A stretch of 64,000 bases of DNA from Halomonas sp. LR3S48 (GCF_025725665.1 NZ_CP107009.1:2108001-2172000), one strand, 5' to 3'; shown: positions 1 to 8,670, counted from the first letter of the stretch. Numbers and translations: made by a program. Notes: generated by a model from the sequence alone, not told the origin.

Positions 1-423
1 GACATTCAACTGACCCTCGCGCAGAAGGTGCCGGTGGACGGGGCGGTGATCGTCACCACGCCGCAGGACATTGCGCTATTGGATGCCCGCAAGGGGATCG
101 AGATGTTCCGTAAGGTGAACGTGCCGGTGCTGGGCGTGGTGGAGAACATGAGCCTGCACGTGTGCTCACACTGCGGTCATGCCGAGCCGATTTTCGGCGA
201 AGGGGGCGGTGAACGCATTGCCGCCGAGTATGAGACGCGTGTGCTGGGCCGGCTGCCGTTGACACTGTCGATCCGAGAGCAGGTGGATGGTGGGCGGCCG
301 ACGGTGGTCGCCGAACCGGAGGGGGAAGTGACGGGAATCTTCCGTGACATGGCACGGCAAATCGCCGATGCGCTCGCAGGTAAGTCGGCGGACGAAGGGC
401 CAAGCATCTCGTTCAGCGACTGA
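1..423 (+). CDS. apbC: Iron-sulfur cluster carrier ApbC/Mrp, C-terminal part
   Basis: The reading frame is open from base 1, so only the last 140 residues of this P-loop ATPase are present; the Walker A region lies outside the window. The visible part reads DIQLTLAQKVPVDGAVIVTT and continues through the family motif ENMS and a CxxC pair (CSHCGH, about residue 57 of the fragment). In this family that pair binds the bridging Fe-S cluster. The protein loads Fe-S clusters onto apo-enzymes in the cytosol. It is followed by dcd on the same strand, the order found in pseudomonads. Identification is confident; the start is missing. Confidence 0.93.
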   Translation, partial: DIQLTLAQKVPVDGAVIVTTPQDIALLDARKGIEMFRKVNVPVLGVVENMSLHVCSHCGHAEPIFGEGGGERIAAEYETRVLGRLPLTLSIREQVDGGRPTVVAEPEGEVTGIFRDMARQIADALAGKSADEGPSISFSD

Positions 424-471
424 ATCCCTCGGTCTGGCCCCGTTAGCCGCAGGGCCGTGACGGCTGCATTC

Positions 472-494
472 AGGGCCGCTATGATAGCGGCCCT
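472..494 (+). terminator. Hairpin after apbC
   Basis: A perfect 9-bp stem (AGGGCCGCT / AGCGGCCCT) with a 5-base loop lies 50 bases after the apbC stop. No T tract follows, so it is a weak candidate for an intrinsic terminator; it could instead stabilise the apbC mRNA 3' end. Confidence 0.4.
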
Positions 495-503
495 AGGCTA
501 TAT

Positions 504-628
504 CTGAAAACTGTCTGCGCTTGGCCATACGGCGTTAAAAATCAGCTCAAAGTACTCATTTACGCTACGTAAACTCCGTCTTTTCGCTGATTTTTGCCTT
601 GTCTGACCTTCGCTCGCCGACTTTTCAG
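504..628. repeat. Nested inverted-repeat element, copy 1
   Basis: Three concentric inverted repeats fill the apbC-dcd gap. The outer pair is CTGAAAA (504-510) with TTTTCAG (622-628). The middle pair is AAAAATCAGC (537-546) with GCTGATTTTT (586-595). The inner pair is TTTACG (559-564) with CGTAAA (568-573). A second copy, in the same orientation relative to transcription, lies at 34691-34804. Both share CCATACnGCGTT (here 525-536), CTCATT, AACTCCG and GCCTTGTCTG (596-605), but their stem sequences differ while staying complementary. It has no coding content. The middle stem ends in five T's on the + strand, so it could also terminate transcription. Confidence 0.7.
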
Positions 629-678
629 CCAAAGCCTACTTCTTCATTCTTCGGTACAACTTCTTCTCAGGACGTCCC

Positions 679-1245
679 ATGAGCATCAGACCCGACAGTT
701 GGATCCGCCGCATGGCCGAGCGGGAAGGTATGATCGAACCCTTCGAAGCCGACCAGGTGCGTTACGTTAACGATCAGCGGGTGATCTCCTACGGGACCTC
801 CAGCTACGGTTACGACGTACGCTGCGCCGACGAGTTCAAGGTGTTCACCAATATCCACTCCGCGGTGGTCGACCCCAAGGCGTTCGACGAGAAGAGTTTC
901 GTCGACATCAAGGGTGACGTCTGCATCATTCCGCCGAACTCCTTCGCCCTGGCGCGCACGGTGGAATATTTCCGTATCCCGCGCAGTGTACTGACCATTT
1001 GCCTGGGCAAGTCGACCTACGCGCGTTGCGGCATCATCGTCAACGTCACGCCGCTGGAGCCCGAGTGGGAGGGGCATGTGACCCTGGAGTTCTCCAACAC
1101 TACCAACCTGCCGGCCAAGATCTATGCCAACGAGGGCGTGGCGCAGATGCTGTTCCTGGAGTCGGATGAAGTGTGTGAGGTTTCCTACAAGGATCGCGGT
1201 GGGAAATATATGGGGCAGAGGGGAGTCACCTTGCCCCGTACTTGA
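679..1245 (+). CDS. dcd: dCTP deaminase
   Basis: This 188-residue trimeric enzyme deaminates dCTP to dUTP, feeding thymidylate synthesis. The dUTPase-fold core is clear: GKSTYAR supplies Ser112 and Arg116, and [11 protein letters not shown] supplies the catalytic Glu137 (by alignment with E. coli S111, R115 and E138). Length matches the Pseudomonas-type Dcd, which is slightly shorter than the E. coli enzyme. The ATG follows a weak purine-rich stretch (CTCAGGACG). The gene stands downstream of apbC across a repeat element and is convergent with purN, with only three bases between stops. Confidence 0.96.
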   Translation: MSIRPDSWIRRMAEREGMIEPFEADQVRYVNDQRVISYGTSSYGYDVRCADEFKVFTNIHSAVVDPKAFDEKSFVDIKGDVCIIPPNSFALARTVEYFRIPRSVLTICLGKSTYARCGIIVNVTPLEPEWEGHVTLEFSNTTNLPAKIYANEGVAQMLFLESDEVCEVSYKDRGGKYMGQRGVTLPRT

Positions 1246-1248
1246 CCT

Positions 1249-1974
1249 TTACTCTTCGTCCAACTCCTCGGCGGCGTCGGCGTGGGAGAGACGCAGCCCA
1301 TGGGGTGGCAGCGTCGTGCCGTCGAGAATGGCGGCGTCGCCCTCGAGGCGCAGGCGCCCTTCCAGGAACCACTTCACCGCGATGGGGTAGATCAGGTGCT
1401 CGCGGGCGTGCACCTTCTCCTTGAGGCTGGCTTCGGTTTCGCCCTCGCTCACCTTCACCACGGCCTGGATGGCCACCGGGCCACCGTCGAGCTCCTCGGT
1501 GACGAAGTGCACGCTGCAGCCGTGTTCGGCCACACCGTCGGCCAGCGCCTTGGCGTGGGTATTGAGGCCGCGATAGGCAGGCAGCAGGGAAGGGTGAATG
1601 TTGAGCATGCGGCCATGGAAGCGCTGCACGAAGCGCGAGCTGAGGATCCGCATGAAGCCGGCAAGGATTACCAGATCGGGCTCGTGGCGCTCGATCACCT
1701 TGATCAGGGCGCCGTCGTAGGCGTCACGGCTGTCGTACTCGCCGTGGGGCAGGACCACCGCATCGATGCCGGCGTCACGGGCGCGCTGCAGCCCGTAGGC
1801 GTCCGCCACGTTGGAGATCACCGCGACGATTTCCCCGCCCAGCCGGTCGTGGGTCTGTTCGTCGATCAGCGCTTGCAGGTTGCTGCCGTTGCCGGAGATC
1901 AGCACCACCACCCGGCGCGCGCCTGTCGGCTCGGGCGTCAAGTCGTTGAGCGTGTCCACGTAGCTCTCGCTCAT
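1249..1974 (-). CDS. purN: Phosphoribosylglycinamide formyltransferase
   Basis: Catalyses transfer of the formyl group from 10-formyl-THF to GAR, step three of purine synthesis. The 241-residue protein shows the GAR-binding loop SGNGSNLQ (residues 27-34), the catalytic NIHPSLLP motif (His near residue 127) and ELDGGP with the catalytic Asp (near 163). It carries about 19 residues before the usual start; this short polar extension may be real or a start-site artefact. The ATG overlaps the purM stop in an ATGA arrangement, so purM and purN form a translationally coupled operon. Confidence 0.96.
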   Translation of the reverse strand: MSESYVDTLNDLTPEPTGARRVVVLISGNGSNLQALIDEQTHDRLGGEIVAVISNVADAYGLQRARDAGIDAVVLPHGEYDSRDAYDGALIKVIERHEPDLVILAGFMRILSSRFVQRFHGRMLNIHPSLLPAYRGLNTHAKALADGVAEHGCSVHFVTEELDGGPVAIQAVVKVSEGETEASLKEKVHAREHLIYPIAVKWFLEGRLRLEGDAAILDGTTLPPHGLRLSHADAAEELDEE

Positions 1975-3047
1975 GCCTCGAGGTTCTCCAGCAGCACGGC
2001 ATCTTCGTTCTCGCCGCGAGCGACGATCTCGCCGATGCGATAGACTGTCTCGCCCTGGGCCTGTAGGTGGGCCCGGGCCTGGTCGGCCTTGTCGGCTGGC
2101 ACGACCACGACCATGCCGATGCCGCAGTTGAGCACGCGGTACATTTCCTGCTCTGCGACGTTGCCTTGCTGCTGGAGCCAGTCGAACAGCGCCGGCCGGG
2201 TCCAGCTCTTGACGTCGATGCGGGCGGTGAGCGTCTCCGGCAATACACGGGGCACGTTCTCCAGCAGGCCGCCGCCGGTGATGTGCGAGAGGGCATGGAC
2301 CGCGATACCGCTCTCCTTGATCAACGACAGCAGCGGCTTGACGTAGATGCGCGTGGGGGCGAGCAGGGCCTCGCCGAGCGGCTGGCCGTCGATGGCGGTG
2401 TCCAGCGAAGCACCGCTGACATCGAGGATCTTGCGAATCAGCGAGTAGCCGTTGGAGTGCGCCCCGGTGGAGGCGATGCCCAGCAGCACGTCACCTTCGC
2501 CGACCTTGCTGCCGTCGAGGATCTCGGACTTCTCCACCACGCCGACGCAGAAGCCGGCCAGGTCGTAGTCACTGCCTTCGTACATGCCGGGCATCTCGGC
2601 GGTTTCGCCGCCCACCAGCGCGCAGCCGGCCCGTTCGCAGCCTTCACCGATACCCGTTACCACGTCGGCGGCGATATCCACGTCCAGCTTGCCCGTGGCA
2701 TAGTAATCGAGAAAGAACAGCGGTTCGGCGCCGGCGACGATCAGATCGTTGACGCACATGGCAACCAGGTCGATGCCGATGGTTTCATGGCGACCCAGGT
2801 CCATGGCCAGGCGCAGCTTGGTGCCCACGCCGTCGGTGCCGGAAACCAGCACCGGCTCGCGATAGCCGGAGGGCAGTTGGCACAGGGCGCCGAAGCCACC
2901 CAGCCCGCCCATTACCTCGGGGCGCATAGTGCGCTTCGCAACGCCCTTGATGCGGTCGACCAGGGCATTGCCGGCATCGATGTCGACGCCGGCATCCTTA
3001 TAGCTCAGCGAAGCCTTGGCATTGTCGGGAGAGGTGGAATCGGTCAT
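1971..3047 (-). CDS. purM: Phosphoribosylformylglycinamidine cyclo-ligase (AIR synthetase)
   Basis: ATP-dependent ring closure of FGAM to AIR, step five of purine synthesis. The 358-residue product has [13 protein letters not shown] at the N terminus, the glycine-rich [20 protein letters not shown] and the HITGGGL segment typical of PurM. The frame is open upstream to 3299, but the ATG at 3045-3047 is preferred: it is preceded by AGGACA and starts the conserved sequence almost at once. It is the first gene of the purM-purN operon. The divergent permease gene starts 157 bases away; I see no convincing PurR site in that gap. Confidence 0.96.
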   Translation of the reverse strand: MTDSTSPDNAKASLSYKDAGVDIDAGNALVDRIKGVAKRTMRPEVMGGLGGFGALCQLPSGYREPVLVSGTDGVGTKLRLAMDLGRHETIGIDLVAMCVNDLIVAGAEPLFFLDYYATGKLDVDIAADVVTGIGEGCERAGCALVGGETAEMPGMYEGSDYDLAGFCVGVVEKSEILDGSKVGEGDVLLGIASTGAHSNGYSLIRKILDVSGASLDTAIDGQPLGEALLAPTRIYVKPLLSLIKESGIAVHALSHITGGGLLENVPRVLPETLTARIDVKSWTRPALFDWLQQQGNVAEQEMYRVLNCGIGMVVVVPADKADQARAHLQAQGETVYRIGEIVARGENEDAVLLENLEA

Positions 3048-3204
3048 GGCCTGTCCTGTAGGAAGTAAACGCAGTAGTGGTTCGTTGACTGGCGCCAGAC
3101 GACATGTCGCCTGATGTCCGGAGCAGTGGGCAAGGTCGGGCCGGAATTGTAGCATCACGAAACACGGCTCGCATTGCCGTGAATGACAAACGCAGGGAGG
3201 TGTG

Positions 3205-4281
3205 ATGCGCAGAGAATGGTGGATCCTGGTCGGCGTGGTAGCGGTGGTGTGGTTGCTGTTCCAGTTGGAAGCGATGTTGATGCCGTTCATTGCCGGCATG
3301 ATCCTGGCTTACCTGTGTGATCCCCTGGCCGATCGTCTCGAGCGCCTGGGGTTGTCGCGTACGCTGGCGGTATGCGCCGTGTTCCTGGTCATGTCGATCG
3401 TATTGGTCATCGCCCTGTTGATCCTGATCCCGCTGCTCATGCAGCAGATCCGTCAGTTCAATCAGGTGATTCCGGGGATCTTCACCTGGGTGCAGACGGT
3501 GCTGGCCCCTCAGGTACAGGGCTGGACAGGGCTCGACCTGACCGCCGATCTCGCTGCCATACAGCAAACGTTGGGACAGAACTGGCAGAATGCCGGCGAA
3601 TACGCGGCTCAGTTCCTGGGTCAGGTTGGTCGATCGGGCATGGCGTTCATCACCTGGATCACCTATGTGGCGCTGATCCCGGTGGTGACCTTCTACTTGC
3701 TGCTCGACTGGGACAGGATGGTAGCCAACCTGCACGACACGCTGCCACGCCGCTGGGAGCCGGATGTGGTTCGTCTCGGCCAGCGCTGCGACGAAGTGCT
3801 GTCGGCTTTCCTGCGCGGACAGCTACTGGTCATGCTGTCCCTCGGGGCAATTTATGCCATCGGCCTGACGCTGATCGACGTGCGCTTCGGGCTGTTGATC
3901 GGCATGGCGGCAGGGCTGGCCAGTATCGTACCGTTCCTGGGTTTCATCGTCGGGCTCAGCGTCGCATTGGTCGTGGCGTTCTTTCAGTTCGAGGGCTGGC
4001 TGGTGCTGATCGGCGTCGTGGCGGTGTTCGCCACCGGCCAGGTACTGGAGAGCGTATTGCTTCAGCCCAAGCTGCTGGGGGATCGCATCGGGCTTCACCC
4101 GGTGGCGGTCATCTTCGCCGTGCTGGCAGGCGGCAAGCTGTTCGGTTTCACCGGCGTGCTGCTGGCGCTGCCGGCCGCTGCGGTGATCATGGTACTCTTG
4201 CGGGAACTCAACGATCGCTACAGGCGAAGCACGCTGTACGACGTCGATGGGCCGGAGCATCGCCACGAGGATCTACCATGA
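3205..4281 (+). CDS. AI-2E family transporter (PerM type)
   Basis: A 358-residue inner-membrane protein of the PerM/YdiK/TqsA family. It has hydrophobic segments near the N terminus ([15 protein letters not shown]), a soluble middle part, and a C-terminal block containing [19 protein letters not shown] and the family-typical [19 protein letters not shown]. Members export small solutes or autoinducer-2; the substrate here cannot be read from sequence. The ATG at 3205 sits four bases after a strong AGGGAGG; a GTG at 3202 is too close to that site. Its stop overlaps the hda start (ATGA). The purM / perM / hda order resembles that of pseudomonads. Confidence 0.88.
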   Translation: MRREWWILVGVVAVVWLLFQLEAMLMPFIAGMILAYLCDPLADRLERLGLSRTLAVCAVFLVMSIVLVIALLILIPLLMQQIRQFNQVIPGIFTWVQTVLAPQVQGWTGLDLTADLAAIQQTLGQNWQNAGEYAAQFLGQVGRSGMAFITWITYVALIPVVTFYLLLDWDRMVANLHDTLPRRWEPDVVRLGQRCDEVLSAFLRGQLLVMLSLGAIYAIGLTLIDVRFGLLIGMAAGLASIVPFLGFIVGLSVALVVAFFQFEGWLVLIGVVAVFATGQVLESVLLQPKLLGDRIGLHPVAVIFAVLAGGKLFGFTGVLLALPAAAVIMVLLRELNDRYRRSTLYDVDGPEHRHEDLP

Positions 4282-4979
4282 GCCGAGCGCCTGCGCAGCT
4301 GCCGTTGGGAGTGGGGTTGCGCGACGATGCGACTTTCGACAGCTTCCTGCCGGCAGCCAACGCCAGTCTGGTCGAACATCTCTCGCGTCAGCTCGATCCC
4401 GACGGCGAGCCGTTCCTGTATGTGTGGGGCGCGTCCGGCAGTGGTCGTAGTCACTTGCTGCAGGCGGCCTGCCACGCGGCCTCGGACCGAGACCTGCGTG
4501 CGCTCTACTTGCCACTACGGGACCTCGGCCATTTTCCTCCCTTGATGCTCGAGGATGCCGAGCGCCTCGACCTGGTGGCTATCGATGACGTGGACAGTGT
4601 CATCGGGCGGCGTCGTTGGGAAGAGGGGCTCTTCCATGCCTTCAATCGCCTGCGCGATGCCGGCAAGCGGCTGGTGGTGTCCGCTGCCGTGGCGCCCCGC
4701 CAGTTGCCGGTAAGACTTCCCGACCTGGCCTCGCGCCTGACCTGGGGCGTGACCTACCATTTGCAACAACTCGACGATGGCGAGCGGCTACAGGCCCTGC
4801 AGCTTCGTGCCCGGATGCGTGGGATCCAACTTCCCGACGAGGTGGCACGTTACATCCTGCATCGCGGCCCACGACGTCTCGAGGAACTGTTCGAGGCGCT
4901 GTCGGTTCTGGATCGTGCTTCGCTTACCGCTCAGCGCAAACTGACCATCCCCTTCGTCAAGCAGGCGCTGGGCTGGTAA
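4278..4979 (+). CDS. hda: DnaA regulatory inactivator Hda
   Basis: AAA+ protein that, bound to the DNA polymerase clamp, stimulates hydrolysis of DnaA-ATP and so prevents re-initiation of replication. It is 233 residues, the same length as E. coli Hda. An N-terminal clamp-binding motif QLPLG (7-11) is visible. The degenerate P-loop GASGSGRSH (51-59) has Arg in place of Lys, as in E. coli Hda. The C-terminal RASLTAQRKLTIPFVK matches the family closely. The start codon overlaps the perM stop and has CGAGG seven bases upstream, indicating coupling. The frame extends upstream without a stop, but that part overlaps perM and is not coding. Confidence 0.95.
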   Translation: MSRAPAQLPLGVGLRDDATFDSFLPAANASLVEHLSRQLDPDGEPFLYVWGASGSGRSHLLQAACHAASDRDLRALYLPLRDLGHFPPLMLEDAERLDLVAIDDVDSVIGRRRWEEGLFHAFNRLRDAGKRLVVSAAVAPRQLPVRLPDLASRLTWGVTYHLQQLDDGERLQALQLRARMRGIQLPDEVARYILHRGPRRLEELFEALSVLDRASLTAQRKLTIPFVKQALGW

Positions 4980-4986
4980 TGCCGGT

Positions 4987-5538
4987 TCAGCGGCTCAGAT
5001 TGACCTCGAGGCGCTGGCCGTTGCGCAGCGACACCTGACGCAGGATCACCTGGCGCTGCCCGCGCGAGTTGACCGCGCTGCCAGAAACGTAGAATTCCCC
5101 CGGCGGGAGTCCCTGCAAGGTAAAGTTGCCATTGCCGTCGGTTCGTGTGGTGTGGGTGTACTCGCGCGCTCGCGGGTCGGCAGGCTCGACGGCCTGGCCG
5201 GCTAGGGCGTGCTCCGCGGCTTCGGCCGAATAGGTGGTGACGGGAGCGACGGAAATGGTCTCCCCGGCGCCCGGTGTGCCGTTCAGGCTGAGTCGGCCGG
5301 CAATGGCGGCGGTGCCTGACTTTGGCAGTGCGGCATACTCCTCGGCGGGGAAGGCAACTTGACGAGGGATACGGCTTGGAGCCGGAGCGGGGCGCTGCTC
5401 ATCGGGACGCTCGGTATCGGGACGTTGGGGCTCGCCAATCTCGATGATTTCGATGCGTTCGGGGGGCGGGCCCGGCTCCATCATCTGGCAACCGGCGAGA
5501 AACAGGCCCAGCAGGGCTACGGGTATCCAGACTTTCAT
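4987..5538 (-). CDS. Lipoprotein with carboxypeptidase-regulatory-like domain
   Basis: A 183-residue predicted lipoprotein. The signal peptide ends in the lipobox LAGC (lipidated Cys17). A proline/glutamate-rich linker follows (about 20-60), then a beta-sandwich region (about 80-183) with the TRTDGNGNFTLQGLPPGEFY pattern of carboxypeptidase-regulatory/peptidase-associated domains. It is probably anchored in a membrane facing the periplasm. I cannot assign a function. It is monocistronic and convergent with hda, seven bases from its stop. Confidence 0.75.
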   Translation of the reverse strand: MKVWIPVALLGLFLAGCQMMEPGPPPERIEIIEIGEPQRPDTERPDEQRPAPAPSRIPRQVAFPAEEYAALPKSGTAAIAGRLSLNGTPGAGETISVAPVTTYSAEAAEHALAGQAVEPADPRAREYTHTTRTDGNGNFTLQGLPPGEFYVSGSAVNSRGQRQVILRQVSLRNGQRLEVNLSR

Positions 5539-5608
5539 TCGCTTGCATCCTCATGGCTATGCCCGTACCCAGCGAGCATAAACGATGAAGGAAGCCGGGG
5601 GACAGGCC

Positions 5609-5647
5609 AAAAAACGAAAGGTCCGCCGAAGCGAGTTCGGCGGACCT
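5609..5647 (-). terminator. Intrinsic terminator of the phasin gene
   Basis: A perfect 12-bp stem (AGGTCCGCCGAA at 5619-5630 with its complement at 5636-5647) and a 5-base loop. On the minus strand the stem is followed by a T-rich tract with six consecutive T's (complement of 5609-5614). It lies 28 bases past the phasin stop. Confidence 0.88.
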
Positions 5648-5674
5648 TCAGAAAGACGTTGTGACGCTATCGCG

Positions 5675-6046
5675 TTACGCCTTGGCAGCTTGGCTGGAAG
5701 TAGCCTGCTGTGTCTGCTTCAGGCTGCTCTCGGCGAGCTTTTGACTCTGCTGCAGGAAGTCCTGGTTCAGGGAAACGACCTTTTCGGCATCGCCCTTGAG
5801 CCGCTCGGTCATGTCCTTGGCGACCTGCTGCTGACCTTCGAAATAGCTGCGCAGGCCATCGGCATCGCGCACGTCGAGCAGCCCACGGGCCTGGGCCAGG
5901 CCTGTGTCGGCATATGCCTTGGCGGTGTCCAACTGGGCGGAGAGCAGCTTCTCGGTATAGTCGATGCTCAGAGCGGCATAGGCACGGGCCGGGCCGAGAA
6001 GCATGGCTTCGAACGGCTTGGTGTCGAAGCTGAATGTCTTCATCAT
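5675..6046 (-). CDS. Phasin family protein (PHA granule-associated)
   Basis: A 123-residue helical, Ala/Gln/Leu-rich protein of the Phasin_2 type. Residues such as FEAMLLGPARAYAALSIDYTE form amphipathic helices, and the C terminus is a Q/A/S-rich tail (SSQAAKA). Phasins coat polyhydroxyalkanoate granules and influence their size. The upstream of two adjacent ATGs is chosen, ten bases after AGGAGG; the frame further upstream is not phasin-like. The gene has its own sigma70-like promoter, a PhaR-like palindrome and a strong terminator, so it is probably monocistronic and well expressed. PHA accumulation fits a halomonad. Confidence 0.85.
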   Translation of the reverse strand: MMKTFSFDTKPFEAMLLGPARAYAALSIDYTEKLLSAQLDTAKAYADTGLAQARGLLDVRDADGLRSYFEGQQQVAKDMTERLKGDAEKVVSLNQDFLQQSQKLAESSLKQTQQATSSQAAKA

Positions 6047-6095
6047 TTCCTGTGAACCTCCTGGTTCGCGATAGATAACGAACGGGAATCCGTCC

Positions 6096-6110
6096 TGCTG
6101 CATTGCAGCA
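6096..6110 (-). promoter_or_regulatory. PhaR-like operator before the phasin gene
   Basis: The palindrome TGCTGC-ATT-GCAGCA overlaps the -10 box of the phasin promoter (6107-6112) and lies 50 bases before the start codon. Its core CTGC-N3-GCAG is the kind of site reported for the PHA-responsive repressor PhaR at phaP in Paracoccus (from memory). Regulation by a PhaR homologue is an inference; no phaR gene is in this window. Confidence 0.5.
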
Positions 6111-6135
6111 TAGCAGAGTGGTTTTTGCGCCGCAA
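6107..6135 (-). promoter_or_regulatory. Promoter of the phasin gene
   Basis: On the minus strand TTGCGG (6135-6130) is followed after 17 bases by TATGCT (6112-6107), a good sigma70-like pair lying about 60 bases before the phasin start. Confidence 0.5.
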
Positions 6136-6188
6136 TATAAGATTCGGTAAGCCTCTGTAGCGTCCTGTCAGAGCTTTCAGAGCTTTCC

Positions 6189-7190
6189 TCAGGCGGCGCA
6201 TTCGATCCGATTGCGTCCGTTACGCTTGGCCTGTAGCAACAGGGCATCGGCGCGATGGATCAGATCGACGACGAAGCGGTCGGCGGGCTCCAGGCTGGCG
6301 ATACCGATACTGATGGTGAGCGGAGTCGTCTGAGATAGCGTTCGCTGCAGGCGTTCGGCAATCTCGCTTGCCCCGGCGGCTGTGGTTTCAGGCATCAGAA
6401 TGATGAATTCGTCGCCTCCATAGCGCCCAACCAGATCGCACTCCCTGACCGTGGCCAGTATGGTATGGGCAACGCGCCGCAGCGCTTCGTCACCCGCGAG
6501 ATGGCCCTCGACATCGTTGATTTCCTTGAAATGATCGACGTCGAGCATCATCAGGCAAAGCGGCTGCTCATAGCGAAAGGCGCGGCGAAGCTCCAGTTCA
6601 GCCAGCTCCAGCAGGTAGCGGCGGTTGTAGATATCGGTCAGGGGGTCATGCGTCGCCAGATGAGTCAGGTGTTCGTTGGCGGCGATGAGTTCCGCCGTAC
6701 GTTCGTGTACCCGTCGTTCTAATTCCTTGCTGTTGGGGTAAGCTCCGCCAGGCTGATTAGAGAGCAGCGACATGTCGCGAGACACACCGAACAGATGGGT
6801 AACGTAACCCTCTTGGTTGGTGATCGGCACCAGCAGTGTCTGCCAGTGGCCTTGTTGACAGATCCCGTTGCGGTCGATGTACCCCCCTTCTTCTTCATAG
6901 CGAATGGGGCTGCGGCACTCGACGCAGCGCTTCAGGTTGGCGATGACGCCATGGCCCATGTGAGGCGGGAGTAACTGTTCGATGCGTTTGCCTATGGCAA
7001 TGGTGTCATTGCCGAGCATGGCCTGGCGCGTTGGATTCATGGCTTCGACCACGAAGTCGGTGGGGCCCTCGACGCGAACGATGAACATGTGCTCGGGGCA
7101 ATATTCCCAGAGGCTGCGCACCAACAGCATACCAGCGTTGGCATTGAGCCGGCTGAGAATGTCAGACGTCATCCAGGGGGTCTGATGCAT
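6189..7190 (-). CDS. PAS-GGDEF diguanylate cyclase
   Basis: A 333-residue soluble protein with an N-terminal PAS-like sensor (about 20-145) that includes a Cys-rich stretch KRCVECRSP. A short helical linker (KELERRVHERTAELIAANEH) leads to a C-terminal GGDEF domain (about 170-333). The active-site motif GRYGGDEF is intact, and RECD five residues before it matches the RxxD inhibitory site. It should therefore make c-di-GMP with product inhibition. The ATG at 7190 has AGGGAAC seven bases upstream; the longer frame to 7265 lacks a ribosome site. No transmembrane segment is seen. The PAS ligand is unknown. Confidence 0.88.
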   Translation of the reverse strand: MHQTPWMTSDILSRLNANAGMLLVRSLWEYCPEHMFIVRVEGPTDFVVEAMNPTRQAMLGNDTIAIGKRIEQLLPPHMGHGVIANLKRCVECRSPIRYEEEGGYIDRNGICQQGHWQTLLVPITNQEGYVTHLFGVSRDMSLLSNQPGGAYPNSKELERRVHERTAELIAANEHLTHLATHDPLTDIYNRRYLLELAELELRRAFRYEQPLCLMMLDVDHFKEINDVEGHLAGDEALRRVAHTILATVRECDLVGRYGGDEFIILMPETTAAGASEIAERLQRTLSQTTPLTISIGIASLEPADRFVVDLIHRADALLLQAKRNGRNRIECAA

Positions 7191-7420
7191 GGCTAGGTTC
7201 CCTTTAGTGGCGTTCCTCTTTGTCCCAGAGGTAACGTTGAGCCTGCGGCACTGCAGCATTAACACTAGGTCGCGGCAATTCTTTGCGCAGCATGATTTTC
7301 GTCATGACATTGGAGGGTAGGGTTTCAGCTCACCCATTCTCAGCATGATGGAACTCAAACTGCAGTGAAGTGATGCACTCCTATACTGTCTGAACGTTCC
7401 ATGGACAGGAGAACCGACCT

Positions 7421-8200
7421 ATGCCGAGCCATGGCAGCGACGAACATCGTGCGACGGAAGCCGCCGGATGCCTTTCGTGCTATCTCAAAGCCCTGTGCGT
7501 TCCACAAGGGTTGTCTCCCGAGGAGATAGCGTTGCTGGATGAACTCATCTTCCCTCCCATCCGCCTGGAAAAGCGCGAAGTGCTCTGCGTCCAAGAGGCG
7601 TCGTTCGATAACCTCTATGTCGTGCGCACCGGCTACCTCAAACAGGAGACGGCTGTCGAAGGCGCCGAGAGCCTGCTGACCGCACTCTGGCTTCCCGGGG
7701 ATATCGTCGGCTGCGACGCCATCGGCCTGGGGCGTTATCCCGCTACCGTAAGCGCGCTCGAGACCGCAACGTTGTGCAAGCTCCCTTTCGATCAGTTCGA
7801 GGCACTGACACAGAGGATGCCCAGGCTACGCCGGCACCTTCAACGCAGTATCAGTCGAGCCATGCATGAAGAGAGGTTGAGCCTGCATCAATTGCTGTGT
7901 CGCACTGCCGAGGCGCGCCTGGCCTATTTCCTGTTGAGCGTATCGTCCTGCTTTCATCGCCGCGGCTACTCGGCCTCGCACTTTCGCTTGCCGATGACGC
8001 GCAACGACATCGGCAGTTACCTGGGACTCACTCAGGAAACGGTCGGCAGGACGCTCGCGACCTACCAGAACCAACGGCTGCTTCGCGTGCATGGGCGTGA
8101 ATACCATCTTCTCGACCTTCCCCGTCTCGAGCGACTTGCCTCTTCCACCGGCAGGCGGCAGAAGAGGCCTCAGGGTCGCCCTGTCGATCAAGCTCGCTGA
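7421..8200 (+). CDS. Fnr/Anr-type Crp-family regulator
   Basis: A 259-residue transcription factor. The N terminus has the Fe-S ligand pattern CLSCYLKALC (Cys17, 20, 26), and a fourth Cys119 lies in TLCKLPF, exactly where Fnr and Anr carry their fourth ligand, so an oxygen-labile [4Fe-4S] cluster is expected. A cyclic-nucleotide-like sensor domain follows (about 40-150), then a dimer helix and a C-terminal HTH with MTRNDIGSYLGLTQETVGRT as the recognition region. The tail (SSTGRRQKRPQGRPVDQAR) is longer than in Anr. Its stop overlaps the convergent downstream gene by 13 bases. Target genes are not evident here. Confidence 0.87.
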   Translation: MPSHGSDEHRATEAAGCLSCYLKALCVPQGLSPEEIALLDELIFPPIRLEKREVLCVQEASFDNLYVVRTGYLKQETAVEGAESLLTALWLPGDIVGCDAIGLGRYPATVSALETATLCKLPFDQFEALTQRMPRLRRHLQRSISRAMHEERLSLHQLLCRTAEARLAYFLLSVSSCFHRRGYSASHFRLPMTRNDIGSYLGLTQETVGRTLATYQNQRLLRVHGREYHLLDLPRLERLASSTGRRQKRPQGRPVDQAR

Positions 8201-8670
8201 GCCATCATGGAAGCTCGGTGCTGTTCCCAGTACTCGAGCAGAACGCGACATTCGCCTTCCTTCTCCCTGACGAAGTTCACTAGTGGTTGATGCAACTCCG
8301 GGGTGGCATTGGTGTTCAACAGCCATTCGAAGAAGTGCTTCGATTCCGCTGCCGAGCGCACGGCCTGTTCGATGATCTGGTTACCCATGATGTCGTCAAT
8401 GACGAAGAAATGCCGCTGGTCCAGCGTGAAGTTCGAAGCACTCAACGGCACTTCACTGACGCAAGCTTCGAGTTCCAGGCACCTGGCCGCCTGGCGAAGC
8501 ATGTCGAGGCGCTTCTCGCTCTGCAGGCCCAAGGTGGCCATCAAGTGGCTCGTTTGCGGGGCGTGCGGCAGAAAGCTGAGCGCCAGCCGGCGGTAGCGTT
8601 GGAGTTCGGCGGCCTCGTGCGCATTGGCGAGAGTAAGCTGTTCATGGGGCAGCAGCAGGGTAGAGGTCAT
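8188..8670 (-). CDS. Small helical protein of unknown function
   Basis: A 160-residue protein predicted to be almost all helix, with repeated Glu/His/Met-containing segments (AAELQRYRRLALSFLPHAP, QSEKRLDMLRQAARCLELE, VRSAAESKHFFEWLL). The pattern recalls ferritin-like or hemerythrin-like helical bundles, but I see no complete metal-binding motif and do not assign a family. The ATG at 8670 is chosen because the conserved-looking sequence begins there; no strong ribosome site is visible, and the frame is open to 8778. The 3' end overlaps the convergent Fnr-type gene, and the upstream gap is shared with fumC. Confidence 0.6.
   Translation of the reverse strand: MTSTLLLPHEQLTLANAHEAAELQRYRRLALSFLPHAPQTSHLMATLGLQSEKRLDMLRQAARCLELEACVSEVPLSASNFTLDQRHFFVIDDIMGNQIIEQAVRSAAESKHFFEWLLNTNATPELHQPLVNFVREKEGECRVLLEYWEQHRASMMAQRA

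Noticed and set aside
472..494. Intrinsic terminator after apbC as a confident call
   Set aside because: The stem is perfect but no T tract follows, so it is listed only at low confidence.
2067..3068. 333-codon open frame on the plus strand
   Set aside because: It is antisense to purM, with the usual His/Gln/Ala/Gly shadow composition and no ribosome site.
3372..4277. In-frame upstream extension of hda (open frame of 535 codons starting at 3372)
   Set aside because: The first 300 codons are the +2 shadow of the perM gene, Arg/Gly/Ala-rich and without similarity to any protein; hda starts at 4278.
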